From NCBI RefSeq assembly GCF_029633865.1, contig NC_079223.1, positions 34,057,423-34,121,422 on the forward strand: 64,000 nt of DNA, written 5' to 3'. Positions 33,051 through 46,060 of this stretch are shown in pieces (position 1 is the stretch's first letter; every line of letters begins with the position of its first letter). Position numbers and translations under genes: made by a program. The notes beneath the pieces are model-generated. The model saw only the letters and a list, made by a program, of their open reading frames with translations. It made no database searches and was not told the origin of the DNA. This DNA comes from Lampris incognitus (taxonomy: Eukaryota; Chordata; Actinopteri; Lampriformes; Lampridae).

Positions 33051-34946
33051 GCCTTGTGATCAAACTTTTCTTTATTATCTCTTGAGAATTTTTAAATTTA
33101 TTCTTTCATTTCAGTCTCTTTTCTTGTCCTGAGGCTTTGAGGGCGTCCCTTTACATAGCACTAATAAGAAGAAGGCCCTCGGGCACTTGTCGAGTTTACT
33201 TAAGAACACCTACCAAAGTTACCCCGAGTTGCAAGAGAACCAGGCTAAACTGCACAGAGATCGACAGATAGCAACCACAGGTCTATACAAGCATGTAAAA
33301 AGTCGCACGCTGCTCATTCACACCCACAGTGCTGTGCTGCTTACACTTGGGAGTTTGCACATTCTCGCACTCCTAAAATGCACTAAGAAGTGGTGTGCAC
33401 ACACACAAAGCCACTCACACTGAAGAAAAAAAGCTTTCGTTGTATGACCTGAAAAAAGGCTCTGAGATCTGTTCCTAAAACTTAGGCACTGAATTGTCTA
33501 CAAACCACCACATATAAAGTTGGTAAGTCTAAGTTTGAAATTACATCAACGGCTATAATTGTGTGAGATGTTTGGACATCGAGGTCTAACCTCCATCGTC
33601 GCTGTCATTATCACCATCACCCGACTGCATCCTGCCTGTGTTACCTGCATAGTGCCTGAGTGAAAAGGACAAGCCTTTACATTACTTTCACGGTATCATT
33701 GTTTAGAGTATTCTGGAAATGTATCCTGTCCTTAAAAATGTCTCTTTCATCACATGATACGATCCCATGAATAGGAAATATTCATAGGATCCCAATGTGG
33801 CTTGTCCTTTTTTTCAAAGTGACTTACGTCGTCGCACTCAATGTTGAAATCTCTTGCTCACAATGGCACTTTATGAAGGTATGAAGGTGAAGTAGAGCCT
33901 TATGATATATATATATATATAAATATATATGACTGTGTTTTTTTGTGTTGACTTGCCAAGGTGATTGTCATTTGGGTATTCAGCAAGTAACTTGATTTTT
34001 ATTGAAACACGTTTTTAGAATTATGTTTGTTTTTGTCTCACAACTCATGGCTCAGGATAGCTCAGTAGCCAGCTGAGCGGTGTCACTGCCTATCTTTAAA
34101 GTGCTTTAGTTACTCAGGTCGGTGTAGTACTTCTATTAGATAGCATTCCTCTCTCGCAGAACTACTCCAGATGAAGCTTGTGTTGTTGATTTGGAGAGTT
34201 TTGAGGGAAAAAACAAAACAAAACAATGTTTCTCCCAAAGAGATGCAAAGGCATGTTGTGTGTTTGATTACGTATCATGTATACAAAGCTGTTCGGGGCA
34301 ACCACGAATAAGGTACTCAATGTTTTCTCTTCCCTGAAGTTACTGATGTCACAGGTTTGTAAAGGGGTTTTTAACACAGTGCCTAATGGAACTACCATTT
34401 GAATAGCCTTCCATTAAACCCCAAAGTTTTACATCTTGGTAAAGAAAAGTTACTCAAGTCGGTGCTACTCCATGAAATACTGTTTGATATTCAGTAAATG
34501 ACCTGGGGAAAGTGTTTTTAGCTACTCTTTGTCCAAGGCCGTTGTTTGCCTTATCAACTGTCGTATCTTATTGCATGTCGATGTGATCACTGCAGATTGT
34601 CTCACTGACATTTATGATAGAGGACATTTGAAATATGCTTTGTTTTGTTGCACCTGTGTTATTGTCATGCACAATAATGTGCACTCAAAGAGGGAAAAGA
34701 AAAAGAATGTATTTCAACCAAAATATTTTATAGCGTTTATGAAAAAAAAAGGATAATTTCAGATGTTTGGATTTAACTTCTGCATCTGAGGAATCTTTGT
34801 TTTATAGATTTGTAGTGTTTTGAACTTTAAAAAAAAATCATTACACATTTTTCTGATGATTATGATCATTTTCACTTTTTCACAAACAAATGCAAGGACT
34901 GTTTTCCTTTATAATTGGAAGTTGTAATGTTTTAATATTTTGGGTG

Positions 34947-34952
<6 letters not shown>

Positions 34953-35002
<50 letters not shown>
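34953..35002. repeat. (TA)n microsatellite
   Basis: Pure TA run of about 50 bases, 36 bases upstream of the candidate GTPBP2 poly(A) signal. Confidence 0.95.
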
Positions 35003-35006
<4 letters not shown>

Positions 35007-35037
35007 CAGATCCAGTTTGTAAATTATGGTGTATATA

Positions 35038-35052
35038 AATAAAGGTTTTATT
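35038..35052. terminator. Poly(A) signals on both strands at the gene junction
   Basis: AATAAA reads on plus at 35038-35043 (for GTPBP2). AATAAA on minus corresponds to tttatt at 35047-35052, with another near 35068 (for POLH). For POLH a nearer hexamer ATTAAA on minus lies at 35995-36000. Use of any of these is inferred. Confidence 0.4.
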
Positions 35053-36177
35053 ATCTACTTTGTAACGTTTTATTCTGATTGCACTCACACAAAATGCAAC
35101 ATTTAATCGTCTATTTTCTAATTTTTTTTTTCATTCCAAGTGTTATCAGTCATTCACTGCTCGTTTACTAGTTACCATGGCAAAAACCATAAGCAGCGTA
35201 CAATAAACTGGGTTCCTTAAGGCTCTCCCTCCTATTTTAATGGCTTGCCACAGCTGTTGTTGCTTTTAACCAACTCCCCAACTGATGCAAGACGGAAGAA
35301 ACATCATACATTACAACACACTTATCTCCGACAGAACAAATATGTAAATAAAATCAGTCTGACTCATCCCTTAATGGTGCAGTCACTGTCGCGTGAGAGA
35401 CCTGCACATTTCAGTTGTGTGGAAGACACTCCCCTCCGGTAGTTACCCATTAAACGAGACACTATGTATGGGTGACTAAATATCACCCCATAGAAACATT
35501 TACTGCATTCGGGTAATCGATCCACCAGCCAAATGGGGCCACAGCTATTTCCCTTCCACGCCGCCGCCAAGCCTTATCATCTAGACAGATTGGTGCTGCC
35601 TCTGTCAGATTAGCTGTGGCCTCTTCTTACTGTCACATAAGACGAATAAATACATAAATGCGGGAGCTAAATTTAGGAAAAAATAGGTGTTGCTTTTTTC
35701 ACCGTTAGGCGATTATGAAAACTGTTTATACCGAACATTGCCCAAAATGTAAACGTGCAAATTTTCATGATTACAGAAATTTACACTTCTCAGCAACTGT
35801 CCAAGAACTGAAACAGGCAAACATAATATAAATACGGTGGAAGTGTGCCTTCTGGTCACCTGTCTTATTTACCACCAGAGCCAGGTTTCCCTTCTGTACA
35901 TGAAAACGAACGCCTTAAATCCAAAAAATGACTATTTGACATAAAATAGTGACATCTAGTGGTGTGATCGATGTGGGCATCAGATATAGGGAACTTTAAT
36001 TTGTACTGTATATGGACATAGAAATGACAAACACAGAGCTTTCCTCTGTTCCAGCAATTTTAAAAATCACGTATTCCCCATTCAACAAGTACATATTGTG
36101 ATACATTTGCATTTACAGGAAATTGAACTTTAAATTCTATAAAAGTGAACATTACTATACTTTTGCATTGTTAATCC
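35053..36177 (-). other. POLH: POLH 3' flank / presumed 3' UTR
   Basis: Unique AT-rich sequence between the convergent genes. It contains the candidate minus-strand poly(A) hexamer at 35995-36000, about 180 bases after the POLH stop. No repeat or additional gene is visible. Confidence 0.45.
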
Positions 36178-39100
36178 TCATGTCCTCTTAAAGAAAGAAT
36201 CTAAAGTTCCTGTTCTTTTCCCCTGAGATCGAGAGCGTTTAGCCTGTGGTCCTGACTGGCCCCTGGGCTTTGTCTTTCCCCAGGATGACTGGATGGTGCA
36301 TGGTCCTCCAACTCTGAGAGGGACAGCGGAGGATATGGAGTTTTTAGAGAGCGAGACAGATGTGGTGCTTGTGGGAGTAGAGGATAAGGAGTTCTGAAGG
36401 TCCAGGGCAAAGTGGTAGTCATTGTGCTCAGGCATTTCCCAGGCCAGCACATCCTGGCCACAACGTTCGCAGGTGATCAGGTCTTCTCTGGCATGGCTGA
36501 GAGGATGCTGGGAGGGTTCATGAGGAGGACAAGGATAGGGGCAAGGAGAATCTGCTCTCCAGGACTGTGTCTCCTTTTGGAGAAGGAGGCCCAGGTCTTC
36601 CCTCACCTCTTCAAATTGAGAGTGATGAGGAGAAGAATTTTGTTTCACATCACAATGTTCTCTTGCCTGAATATCTGAGGCAATGTCAAATGAGCTATGT
36701 CTCACAGTGATTTGAACATTTCCCATTGTCACATCCTCACTTCCACTTCCCATTTCTGACCTAGTCGAGACTGAGGTGGAGAGCTGTGAGCTTCTTTCAA
36801 TACTCTTCCTTTGAAAGAAAGAGGAAATGCCAGAATAAGAAGCAGTTGAGCTGTTCGTTGTAGAATTATGATGACAGGAATTTTTTGTTAGACAGACAAT
36901 GCTGGCGGGGGCAGTCTCAAATTGATTTTCATCTGCAGAGGTTAACACAGTGTGAAAAGAACAGGATGGCAAAGATGTTCTGGAGCTTCCATAATTTGCA
37001 TCTTCATCTTCAGCTTGCTCCTGTACGGTTTGCACTCCTTCTGAAACCTTCTGTTTTTGTTTCTCAGCTGCATTTTGAAAGAGAGACTGGATGGTGCTAG
37101 GCTGTTTGGACATAGAGTTATTTTTCAGTCCAGACGATGACTTCCTGGGAGACTGAGTGGAAGGTAAAAGACTCTGGGTGGAAGTGACGTCACTGGAAAG
37201 GAAGCTGGCAATTCCTCCAGCTGAGGCAGTGTCACTGAATTTGCTAGCAGAGAGGTGGAGCAGGGTGAGGGGTGGACTCCTGGGAATAAAGAGAGATAGT
37301 GCATAGGAGACAACATAACGAATCGCAGAGGGATACTTCAGCAAATATTAATTGCATTACTATAGTGTAATTACCATGCTGCCTGATGGTTTCCTGCTGC
37401 GTTGAGACTCTTAATGATGGCAAAGCTGTCACTGGATATTTTGGTGGCATCGTAGCGTACTAAGGCACAACAGCGGGAGAAACTGCTCTGTCTCTTGTCT
37501 CCGAGTTGACGAACACCAACTGTCAACAGCTTAGCCACCCGACCGTTCTATCAGCCAGGGTGGGAGCAGAGAATTAGTTAGAGAATGAACATGATAGACA
37601 TGAGGATTCAGAATGGGAAATAGGCAGTGCTCAAGTGCAAGGGAGATGATGATAAATGAATGAGGAAGAAAATCGGTGTGTGAGAGAGATTAAAAATGCC
37701 AGGGAGGGAAAAGAGAAATCCCAAAGAGATAAAATAAAGTTGGATGATTTGCTCGGTTACGCAATATGAATTACAAAGACAAATAGCTTTCTAAATTCCA
37801 GACTAGATGAGAGAAAGAAGAGGAAAAACAACAATGGCCTCTACTCACCATTTCTCTGTCTTTGGTCAGTCTCTCCTCCAGCTCAAGGGCAAGCTGATTG
37901 AGCCAGTGTTGTACCTACACCGAAATTATCAGTTATAAAATAAACCAATGGTACAGCTGTAAGTGCACCAATGAAATATGCCATGGAAAACTGCATGTTT
38001 GTTAGAAAAACACATACTTTTTTCTAACACATCTAGATGTGTACATTGCATGCATGTTTTGTTGTATTTATTTAGTTGATCAATTCCATCGAGTCAATCA
38101 ATATGAGAGTGTGACTATCAGGGATGGAATGGCACTTCTTTTTACTCTGAGCTATCCTGGTTTAAGACCAGTGAAAAAGAGTGTGTAATGGCTCATACCT
38201 GCTCTTTAGTAGCAAGTGATGTCTTTCCAGGAAAATTCTTGCTGCAGCCGATGGACTTAGGAAGTTGTCTGGGTTTCACCGCTTCAAACTCGATCCCCCG
38301 ACACAAGTCATACAGCCACTGACTGCAAATTACAGAGATTACATGGTAAATTAAGGGGTACTAAATGTTGAAACCATGTCCAGAATTGAATGAGAAACTG
38401 AACATTATTGCAAGGTAATCCTACCTGACACAAACAATATGAATTCAGCACCATATGTCACTTTTGACTTTGAAAACAATATCTGGTGTGTCTCACCCCG
38501 TTTTGTCTCCAAAGTGCTGTCCCAGCTGGGCCTGAGAAAAGCAAGTGAGCTCGCCCATGTTCCCTACCCCCAGGGTCTCTGCGATGGAGGCTCCTAGCTT
38601 GCCTCCCAGGTTACGTCTGTACATATAGAATAAAACACAGCACTGTCACTCTAGTTTTGTATTAGCTGCCTTCCATTTGAAAACCTACACAGCAACGGTT
38701 ATACCGATAAAGTGTGAAGAATACATTCTCTATAGCAGAAAGGAAATTTGCACTCACATCTTGCTTATAGGTAAAGTGTTGAAGAGCTCTGTCACAGAGT
38801 CCAAAGGCAAAACAGTTTGTCGGTTAGGCTTGTTCAGACCACAGGCTAGTTTAGCCAATACCTGAAAACCAGGGACAGTAAACTAAGATATGTATGATAT
38901 GACTGAAGTTACAAAAGTGACTACCTTTGCAAAGTATCATACTAGCTTTCTTTTTATCATAGGAGCAAAGAAAGAGGCATTTATCCTACCTTATTGTGCG
39001 AGATCCCTGCTGAACAGCGAAAGCCCGTGTGCTGCTCCACAGCTGCTCTCATCTCCTCCACAATCAGTGCCCCGACAGCAAGCTGCACATCTGCAGAGTG

Positions 39101-42100
39101 CTGTCCTCCTGACAGAGAGACAGGTAATGATGCCAGCCACTGCTGCATACCCTTGGACCTGACCTCCTCTGAGCACAAACATTAAACTATTAGTGTGGAA
39201 AGACACTGTAATATCTCTCACATCCTGTAAAATTATCAAAAATACAGCCAAAAGCTACTAATCTAGCCAACACAAGAACTATGTGAAAATGCTTTAAGAC
39301 CTACAAAAATTACATTTTACTATTACAAATTACATAACTATTACATTAACTTCTTATTCTGACCTAAATTTTGCAAAGTTCAAGAAAAACTTTGCACTCA
39401 TTAGCCAATTATAGTTGATATTATAAAATAGTGATAAAATATTCAACAAATTGCTAAACAACTTCCCTATCGTACCCTAAAAATTGCTAGGCTAGGCCAT
39501 CGAGAGCCTGTTTAATCTACAAACTCAATTAGTGACCGTGGCACCTATTAACACAAAGACAATGTACTCATTTATTTGACATTCTGTACTGCCTTTACAG
39601 TATACATATGCTTATACATATGCTATGTATATGCCTAAATGTAGAATTTATAATAAACCTAAACAATAAGGTCCTACTCTGCAATGCTAAGCACTCAGCA
39701 ACAGTGGACATTAACTTCACCTCCTACCTTTATCCAAGCAAGCCTGGTCTGCAAACTCTTGTTGTTCAGTGGGCTCTTGTGGGTAACCCTGAATGTAAGT
39801 TGTCTTTAATAGGTGAGGCTCCATCGGTTTGAAGTTAGTGCTCTTAAGCCGCTGCTGGACTGCAGCAGTCAGATCCATGTAGGCTTCATCAATGCTGGCT
39901 CTCTCAATCACAGCAAAGCGAGACATCACCTCAATCACCTCCACACTGGCCTCCCTATAACTGCACAAACGTTAGATTAGTAATTTAACCTACTTCTTGG
40001 TGCTGTCTGTTCTAATGGCACTATCATCAAAATCTTTAACATTTTCCCCATCGAAGGAATTACCTTCTTCTTACGTGTGCACTTTCACTTGCTGTAGAGT
40101 GCTTTGCATTGCATGTCAATGTACAAAATTTGCTATATAAATGTTTAAGCGATTAAACTTCATGCATCACAAATTGACTGGTTGTGGAGAATGCATGTTG
40201 AACAAACACATACTGTGTAATCCCAGAAAGTTGAATCAGTTCATCTGGACACAACACTTCCAACACTTACTGTGTAAGGTCTGCCTTGCCATGAGACTCC
40301 CGCACACGGGCAACCTGAAGATCTGGACACAGTTTCTTTGCATCGTCTGCCCACATGTTCCTGGTGACACCGTGGGCCCTGGCCTCGTAACTCACAGCTA
40401 TGATGCTGATGGAACAGAGAGTCATGTACAGAACTGTTTCACGTTCACAAATGGTGAGCAGAATTTGACAGTGAGAGGTTGGTGTCAATTTATGGCTGGG
40501 GTATACCACCTCAATATCAATAACGTGATTATATGTTGGGGTTATCACTATTGGAAATTTCATAAGCATACTTAAACACAAGCAAATGTTGAGAAATGAT
40601 TATTAGTGGCGTGGATACAATGACCATTCAGGTAGCCAACATCCCAGATTATTTCTAGTCTCCTCACAATATGGATGTTATCAGTGGTGGGCTGTCAGGG
40701 CCATCAGGGCCTTCTCTGCTGGCCCTGTCAAAATCAATCATAATTTATTTTTTCATAGTTAAGTTGAAGTGTGCCTGAAATGTGTCTAAAGTCAGTTACT
40801 TGTTTTCTCCTGGGGGTGAGCAGGGATTTCCTATTTCATCTAAACGCTCCTTGGACCAGCACTAGTTTGTATTGCTAGCCCAGGCAGAGCTGTAAACTGA
40901 TTACCACTTGTATCGGCGCTATCCCCGGTGTCGTCATCAACTTTGAACACCAGCTTTGGCGGGTTGTGAGCAAACTAAGCGCAGTGGCTGTCGCGTTCAC
41001 AGCTACTGACGATCTACTTAATGTTTCTTTGCGAATCTGGAAGGATTGTCTGCATTTTTTGCACATTATCCCAAACGGACTAAATTACTGGATGCATTTT
41101 GATAGTGAAGACTGCCACGTGTCTCTCAAGTGAGGTGGAACTTCAGCTCCAGGTTAGTGTGCACATTTTTATGATTGACTTGAAGGCGATGCCCTGATAA
41201 TATTGTGGCTACACTTTACTGAATTTGTTGAAGTTGCGCGAGTGACAGGTGAACACTACAACTGTGGAAACTTGTTATCTCCGCCAGGCGGTATGCGTTT
41301 GGTCGCGTGTGTCTGTCCGCGGCTAATCTCGCAAACTACAGGACCTGTGAGCCTGAATTCTGCTTGTGCCCATTTATGAGTGTATGATCAAGAACCTCTT
41401 ATGGTTGCGGTGATTGAAAAGCTTTGGAAAACGTTTGTTATCGCCGCTCCCTCTCCTCATTCACTCTCTAGCTCGCTCGACCAACGCTGCGCTATGTCGC
41501 TGCACGCATGCGCACGGTGTAGCTCGGGCAGCGACAGTGCCATTATGTATTCGGGTATGAGTGTTGAAATTCAATGAGACGTCGATCGTATTTCGCAAGT
41601 CAGCAAATCATTATCTGATCGCAGCATAGGAGAACTGGTGGAACACTGGATGAACCGGAAATAATTCGCTTTATTCACCCCGCCATCGTGTTTTTTTAAA
41701 CAGACATCGTAAAGGGGTTTAGACCCTGAGGTGCAATGGACTCCAATGTTAAAACTCCGCTATAAAGATACACTTTTTTTTTTTGGTTTGTTTTTTCCCC
41801 AATTGTTCCTGGTCAATCATCCCGTTCTCCGATGCGCCCCGGTCGCTGCTCCAACCCCTCTGCCGATCTCAGGGAGGGCTGCAGACTACCACATGCCTCC
41901 TCCGATGCATGTGGAGTCGCCAGCCGCCTTTTTTCACCTGACAGTGAGGAGTTTAACCAGGGGGGCGTAGCACGTGGGAGAATCACGCTGTTCCTCCCAG
42001 TTCCCCCTCCCCCCTGAACAGGCACCCCGACCGACCAGAGGAGGCGCTAGTGCAGCGACCAGGACACATACCCACATCCGGCTTCCCACCCGCACAGGGC

Positions 42101-43213
42101 CAATTGTGTCTGTAGGGATGCCCGACCAAGCCGGAGACAACACGGGGATTCGAACCGAGATCCCGTGTTGGTAAGCAACGGAATAGACCGCTACGCTACC
42201 CGGACGCCCCTAAAAATACAATTTCAGGCGTAGGATTAATCACAGTCACAGCCGGAAATCACCTCAGTAGCTACAATAAAACATGAGCTATGTTTTTTTT
42301 AACTGTCGTTTTATAGCTTTTGAAAGAATGAAAGTCACTCGACTACATTCATTTGATATCATGAAAACCTCGACGTTTAAACACAAAATGAGACGGTTTG
42401 TCGCCACGTCCAAGCACTGGGAGATACGCTTGGCGGAGATCTGCTCTCTACTGAGTGACCTCCACTCCACTCCACTCCACTCCATCCATTATCCGAACCG
42501 CTTATCCCGCTCTCAGGGTCGCGGGGATGCTGGGGCCTATCCCAGCAGCCAGTGGGCGGCAGGCGGGGAGACACCCTGGACAGGCTGCCAGGCCATCACA
42601 GGCCTTTTCTCACAAAATAAAAGTATCAGTGTCTTGCTGTACCACATGTGGATTTTTGTCACAGATTGCCGGCATGTTTGTGTGGCTGCAGGGTAGTGCT
42701 TACTTGCTGAACTCAAGCCGACTATCACAAAACACACTCAAACAAACAAAAAATAAATACACATAAGGCGAGCTGGTGCAGGCGTTCGTAAATCTCCCCC
42801 GCTGAGGGTGTTTTGTTTCATGGCCACGTTGAGGAAGAGCTGACACAGGGCTTCTCCACCCGAGACCCACGGCTCAATTTCTGTATTTTCATATCGCTTT
42901 ACCCTCTTGACCGTTCATCAGTCCCCAAGAAGACAAAGAACCCCCCCCCCCCACCGCCAAAAAAAACACACAAAAAAACAGAGACAAATAGCCTGGGTTA
43001 TTTCCTAGATGCCAGAAATATGACATAGCAGTTTCAGCCGGGGAACGAGCTGCTTAGAACCACATGTTCTGACATCACGCAGGTCGGAGACTCATGGTCT
43101 ATTTAAACTGTGCTGCGGAGACGGACAGTTCAATAGAGTCGCACTTCCCTCACAGAAAACCCACTTTCCTGACACCTCAGAAACCGATCCCATGAACGCT
43201 TCTTCTTTTACAG

Positions 43214-43299
<86 letters not shown>

Positions 43300-45612
43300 C
43301 AAATCAAAGGGAGGAAGATGAGATTGGGTGTACTGGCTCAGGGAGCGTGATAAACACCGAGGTTGGGCTCAACACCTGATCAGTTGATCCAAATCTTGGT
43401 TCCTAGAGAGACTGACACTTTCCTCCAGTGCACATTGCATGGTTTTTGGTACAGATGGACAAAACATGGCTAGAATATGGTGAAATGAGGCCAGATGTGG
43501 TGTGGTATTTTGGTTCTGGGGATATAACTGGAATATTGTCCCTCCCTGGTCTTAAAGGCTGTGTTACAGTCAAGTGATTCAATTTTCTTAATTTATTCGG
43601 CTGTTTTAGCTGAGCGAAATGAACAACGACTACCTCCGCCTGCTGGGTTATCACATCCCCATTACTAATGACCATTTATCAACAGTTTCTGGTGTGTAAA
43701 ATATCTTACGAAACCACCACCAGACATCCCCAAGATAATGTGGTATTTGATTTTGTCATTATTACCGAGCCTTAGGTGATGGGAGTGCGTGAGCGCATAA
43801 GGTGTTTTAAGGGTGGACTACAAGGGGATGTCGTCCCCCCTGTTAAACAAACTGACAAAAAAGACAACACTTTGTGATATATCTTACTCAAGGAATCTTA
43901 AAGAGTAACTAAACCCAAGACCATTTTGGTGAGTTTTCTGATATCTACAGGTTAAAAACCATGTAAAGGTAAAAAACATGGCAGGCTGGTCTTGGTATTT
44001 TGTGATGTTAGCATAGCAGGATAAACACAGCCGCAGTTAATGACATCAGTAATGGCTCTGTTGAATGTAGCTGTGCTAAAAAAAAAAAAAGAGAAACTGT
44101 TGACAGTACTTATGACAGATATTGGTGCTGGCTCTGTCCAGCAATGCAATTAAATGAATCCACTATTCATTCTATCAGCTGCAGCTATGTTTATCCTGCT
44201 ATGCTAACATCACAGAGCACCGTCACCTGTCTTAGGTCTTCATTCGTATTTTTTGGGATAGTTAATTTTGAACGAATACTCAGATATTTGTTTTGCAAAA
44301 TCCACCACATATCCTGTGCTTGAAAAAAAAAGGTATTCGGGACAGCCCTAAAGGGCATGATAGCGTGCCTTTATTCTGATAAATGGCAGTTTTAAATCGA
44401 CATTTTGAGGGGACGATGGTGAAAGCAATCAAACTCAGGTCAGGATAAACCATGAGAAGGTGGCGAGCCTCGAGCACATGACCTCGCAGCACACGTCACA
44501 GAGAGCAACATGAGGTCAAGCAGGGGCATGAAATTAGATTCGGGGCATCCTGTTGATTCCAATCCTTTGGGGTTGGTGTCTGGCTCTGCAAGTGCTGACC
44601 TGTCAGGGCCAGGATTGGGATCAGGAATCAGGAATAAATAAACGAGAGGGAGCTTTGGCCTGGCGCCCACGGTGCACAGCAGGAATCCACAGACACATAA
44701 GATTAGGGTTTTGGATAACGGATGCACACATTTAGTGAGGGACCGACCTATTTTGCAACATCGACTGACAGCAGTGACCCATATGTGGGTTTCTTCATGT
44801 TCGTAGTTTTATTTATTTTATTTTTTTCTGCCGTGTGGTGTGCAGTCTGATTGCTTAGTGACATAAATGAAGATCTGATGGGGATGCTAGGTGTGAATGT
44901 GTCGGCCCTGTGATGGACCGGAGGCCTGTCCAGGGTGTCTCCCCGCCTGCCGCCCAATGACTGCTGGGATAGCGTCCAGCATCCCGCAACCCGAATTCGG
45001 ATAAGCGGCTTGAATAACGGATGGATGGATGGTGATGCTACAATAGCTGCTACAGTGCACAGTGGTGTGCGTTGTGGTTGTTAAAGATCAGCTGTCTTGT
45101 TAGTGTTTATCCAGTACGGCATATAGTGCGTGACAGTGTATTTTATATGTGGCTGTATCGGCACCAATATGAGGAATTTGAGTGTGTGTGTGTGTGTGTG
45201 TGTGTGTGGAGGGGGGGGTCGTTACCGAAGGCCCTGACTGCAACACCACAGTACGCCACTGGAGGTTATATTGTAATATGTAATCCAGCTCTAACTACAT
45301 TTAGATAGGTGAGTGGGTTTCCAACAGTTCGCATCGTCAATGCAACCGGACACATTTAACGTACCTGTGTTATTGACAGTGTCTGTGTTTGGCTGTCACC
45401 TACGATCACTTGGCAGCAGTTTCACCAGTTACACCGATCAAACGATCAATATATTATCTCATGTTAGAAACTCACCCGCCTCCCTTCCATGTCTTGTACT
45501 GGGCTACCACACAAGGCTTGTTCCTCAGAGCCGGATTAAGCCTCTGCTCCACTTGTACGTAGAAGCAATCCATGTCCACCAGCGCCACAACTCTCTCTCT
45601 TCCGTACTCCAT
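36178..45612 (-). CDS. POLH: DNA polymerase eta (Y-family), 10 coding exons
   Basis: This nuclear translesion polymerase bypasses UV cyclobutane dimers. Exons in transcript order: 45612-45476, 40405-40271, 39960-39728, 39168-38990, 38861-38758, 38616-38497, 38322-38199, 37914-37849, 37547-37375, 37279-36178. All introns are GT-AG with matching phases. Total 2373 nt, 790 residues (human 713). Catalytic residues sit at the human positions: D13 in LVDMDCF, D115/E116 in ASIDEAY. The palm/finger/thumb and little-finger regions follow (GISHNKVLAKLACG, NLGGKLGAS, KNFPGK, RCCALVRYDA). The UBZ zinc finger has C694, C697, H709, H713. The C-terminal PIP box ends LDSFF at 783-787. Intermediate FF/LF motifs (ISSFFQRK; IQSLFQ) may bind PCNA or REV1. 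No disruption is seen. The extra length is in the disordered C-terminal exon. Confidence 0.97.
40225..40260. mobile_element. Foldback MITE fragment beside POLH exon 2
   Basis: The block agaaagttgaatcagttcat-ctggacacaac matches the arm of the MITE at 856-1170. It lies at intron positions +11 to +46 after the POLH exon 2 donor. Confidence 0.75.
40682..41640. repeat. Unclassified repeats in POLH intron 1
   Basis: The start cagtggtgggctgtcagggc resembles hAT-type element termini in fish, and 41276-41400 (ctccgccaggcggtatgcgt, cgcggctaatctcgcaaac) resembles another common teleost repeat. No transposase frame or matching right terminus is seen, so both are tentative. Confidence 0.3.
41777..42210 (-). 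mobile_element. tRNA-derived SINE, copy B
   Basis: Same family as 31168-31617 and same minus orientation. The head is ggcgtccgggtagcgtagcg, the B box region is ctcggttcgaatccccgtgt, the CpG-rich body and A-rich tail follow. Target duplications are diverged: taaagatacacttt at 41763-41776 and taaaaatacaattt at 42211-42224, which suggests an older insertion than copy A. In POLH intron 1, same strand as POLH. Confidence 0.9.
42458..42605 (-). mobile_element. LINE 3' tail fragment (Rex3/RTE-like)
   Basis: Starts with a tccac/tccat simple tail, followed by attatccgaaccgcttatcc, gctctcagggtcgcgggga and ggcggcaggcggggagacac. The same block occurs in the opposite orientation at 44893-45040. The shared ATGG-type tail fits the 3' end of teleost Rex3/RTE LINEs; the family name is a recollection, not a search result. 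Confidence 0.5.
43216..43298. repeat. (TG)n microsatellite in POLH intron 1
   Basis: About 83 bases of pure TG repeat. Confidence 0.97.
43899..44220. mobile_element. Foldback element with 36-bp inverted arms
   Basis: The arm tgtgatgttagcatagcagg-ataaacacagccgcag at 44001-44036 is repeated inverted at 44179-44214 with two mismatches, separated by 142 bases including an A13 run. A taaagagtaactaaaccc block at 43900 resembles the edge of fish MITEs. The true ends are uncertain. No coding capacity. Confidence 0.55.
44893..45040 (+). mobile_element. LINE 3' tail fragment, inverted partner of 42458-42605
   Basis: Contains ggtgtctccccgcctgccgc, ccaatgactgctgggatag and gataagcggcttgaataacg, and ends in ATGG repeats. 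It is the reverse-complement counterpart of 42458-42605, so POLH intron 1 holds two such tails facing opposite ways. Confidence 0.5.
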
Positions 45613-45800
45613 TGGTTTCGGCGGCAGTCGATGTCAATCATACACACGTCACCTTGCGCTCACCTACCGAAAGTAGTAGGTCGGGCCAAATCAACCGCTT
45701 CTCCTTCGTATTTCGCGCATTTCACAATTACGTCATCGACGATCGACAAAGGCGGTCGGCCATTTTGGAAAAGTCAAAAGCAATCGCGTGCCGATTCCAA
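45613..45800 (-). promoter_or_regulatory. POLH: POLH promoter region
   Basis: CpG-bearing sequence directly upstream of the POLH start codon. It contains a YY1-like gccatttt at 45759-45766, in a context typical of housekeeping promoters, and a CRE-like ttacgtca at 45728-45735. No TATA box. Function is inferred. Confidence 0.45.
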
Positions 45801-46010
45801 GATTCTCATCCTAACCCAGTCTGATTGTGACTCGTCAGTCACAACACAATCAAATCATTTGAAGTCCTGAAATCTGTTTATTTTCATGTTCTTTTGAGGA
45901 GCCCTACAGTGTTAAAAGATAGCTGCTCTGCAAAGGAAATTGTTGCCAAAGTGAACAATTCAAACTGACCTTTACATTACTAAGAACCTTCTGTAAGACC
46001 GACACGGTCA

Positions 46011-46060
46011 CTCAGATGAGTGATGAACGTTGTGTCCAGATGAACTGATTCAACTTTCTG
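46011..46060. mobile_element. Foldback MITE fragment
   Basis: The block cactcagatgagtgatgaac-gttgtgtccagatgaactgattcaactttct matches one arm of the MITE at 856-1170, in the same sense as its right arm. Only this arm fragment is present. Confidence 0.7.

Larger units (their letters stand above)
31905..35043 (+). other. GTPBP2: Presumed GTPBP2 3' UTR
   Basis: No coding signal follows the stop codon until POLH on the other strand. A good AATAAA signal lies at 35038-35043. If it is used, the 3' UTR is about 3.1 kb and includes the MITE sequences at 32159-33050 and a TA microsatellite at 34953-35002. Earlier cleavage sites cannot be excluded. Confidence 0.5.
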
